Below are positions 6,146 to 6,512 of a DNA stretch of 6,512 bases, in pieces (the stretch's first letter is position 1; the number at the start of each line of letters is the position of its first letter). This DNA is from Nitrospirales bacterium (GTDB lineage: Bacteria > Nitrospirota > Nitrospiria > Nitrospirales > UBA8639): the NCBI GenBank assembly GCA_013817135.1, contig JACDDF010000132.1:1-6512 (forward strand), given 5' to 3'. Below the pieces are notes generated by a model, which was given only the letters and a program-made list of their open reading frames with translations, searched no databases and was not told the origin of the DNA. The position numbers were made by a program, and so were the translations under genes.

Positions 6146-6319
6146 ATGTCATTCCAACGCTGTCCTCAATGCCAGAACAATACACTTGCACCAACCGGAG
6201 CCTTTTGGTGCTGTACGAATTGCGGATCCGCAATCACCTCCCAGGCACTAGCCGCCATGAGGGAAACCGCAAAAATCAAAAGCCTTCGGCACGCCCACCT
6301 CGTCCACCAGACCCTTTGA
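6146..6319 (+). CDS. Small zinc-ribbon protein, 57 residues
   Basis: A short frame starts at ATG 6146 and ends at TGA 6317-6319. A good ribosome site (AAAGGA, 6133-6138) lies 7 bases before the start. The product opens MSFQRCPQCQ and has CPQC at residues 6-9 and CCTNCG at 22-27. C6, C9, C23 and C26 form a CxxC-x13-CxxC zinc-ribbon pattern, with an extra Cys at 22. The remaining 30 residues are probably a basic helix (ALAAMRETAKIKSLRHAHL). Such small ribbons bind Zn and often contact nucleic acids or other proteins, but nothing here defines the target. It follows a hairpin 51 bases upstream of its start, so it is likely transcribed separately from the PIN/TRAM gene, or by read-through. I see no close promoter. 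Overlapping longer frames on both strands lack the ribosome site and any recognisable motif. Confidence 0.7.
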   Translation: MSFQRCPQCQNNTLAPTGAFWCCTNCGSAITSQALAAMRETAKIKSLRHAHLVHQTL

Positions 6320-6512
6320 TGCTCGAAGGACGAAAATGGATTATTCTTCATACACGGTGAGTCCACCTTACTACTGAGCTGCGGCAGAACGCTGGCAACC
6401 ATTCGGAATTGGCCAATATCTAGACACGACCATACTCGTCTTTTGCCCATGTCGCCGAAAGCTATCGTGGAATAAAAACGGATCAGGATCAAAGTTAGGC
6501 TCTTTTCCGCCC
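6320..6512. other. Right end of window, no supported gene
   Basis: After the zinc-ribbon stop I see no coding region with a ribosome site, no strong hairpin and no clear promoter. An open frame on the minus strand (6492 to 6166) has no recognisable motif and runs antisense to the zinc-ribbon gene, so I do not call it. Confidence 0.45.

Noticed and set aside
6166..6492. 108-codon minus-strand open frame
   Set aside because: It is antisense to the better supported zinc-ribbon gene, has no ribosome site that I can see, and resembles no family.

Overview
The window looks like ordinary chromosomal DNA of a Gram-negative bacterium. A lipoprotein signal with a lipobox, an exported di-heme c-type peroxidase and a covalent-flavin domain point to a respiratory organism with an outer membrane. 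The mid-range base composition and this mix of families suggest Nitrospirota (Nitrospira-like), but that is an impression from the proteins, not a demonstrated assignment. All supported genes are on the + strand. I see no tRNA, rRNA, CRISPR array, transposase or phage gene.

Layout. Positions 1-864 hold the end of an FMN-binding-domain protein, followed after 17 bases by a four-helix membrane protein; together they read as an extracytoplasmic or membrane electron-transfer pair. Positions 865-1590 hold a small lipoprotein with its own promoter candidate. Immediately after it lies a decayed, frameshifted copy of the last third of the four-helix membrane protein, and then a strong intrinsic terminator. 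Positions 1591-1829 have no gene but two adjacent hairpins. Positions 1830-3673 encode a MauG/cytochrome c peroxidase-type di-heme protein broken by a one-base frameshift near its middle, followed by a terminator.

Positions 3674-4176 are a 500-base gap. It ends in a near-consensus sigma70 promoter whose -10 box is overlapped by a Fur-box-like sequence. This promoter leads to a cysteine-rich peroxiredoxin-fold protein (4177-4707), which appears to have Asp where the peroxidatic Cys would be. After 52 bases comes a YacL-type membrane PIN/TRAM protein (4760-5932). A GC-rich hairpin closes that unit, and a 57-residue zinc-ribbon protein (6146-6319) follows. The last 190 bases hold nothing I can support.

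How the parts may work together: the left half is redox and envelope related (flavin carrier, membrane partner, lipoprotein, periplasmic peroxidase), and the right half may link iron status to a redox-fold protein and an RNA-acting membrane PIN protein. No complete novel system is visible. The best leads are the decayed membrane-protein copy, the frameshifted peroxidase and the Fur-like control of the atypical peroxiredoxin-like gene.
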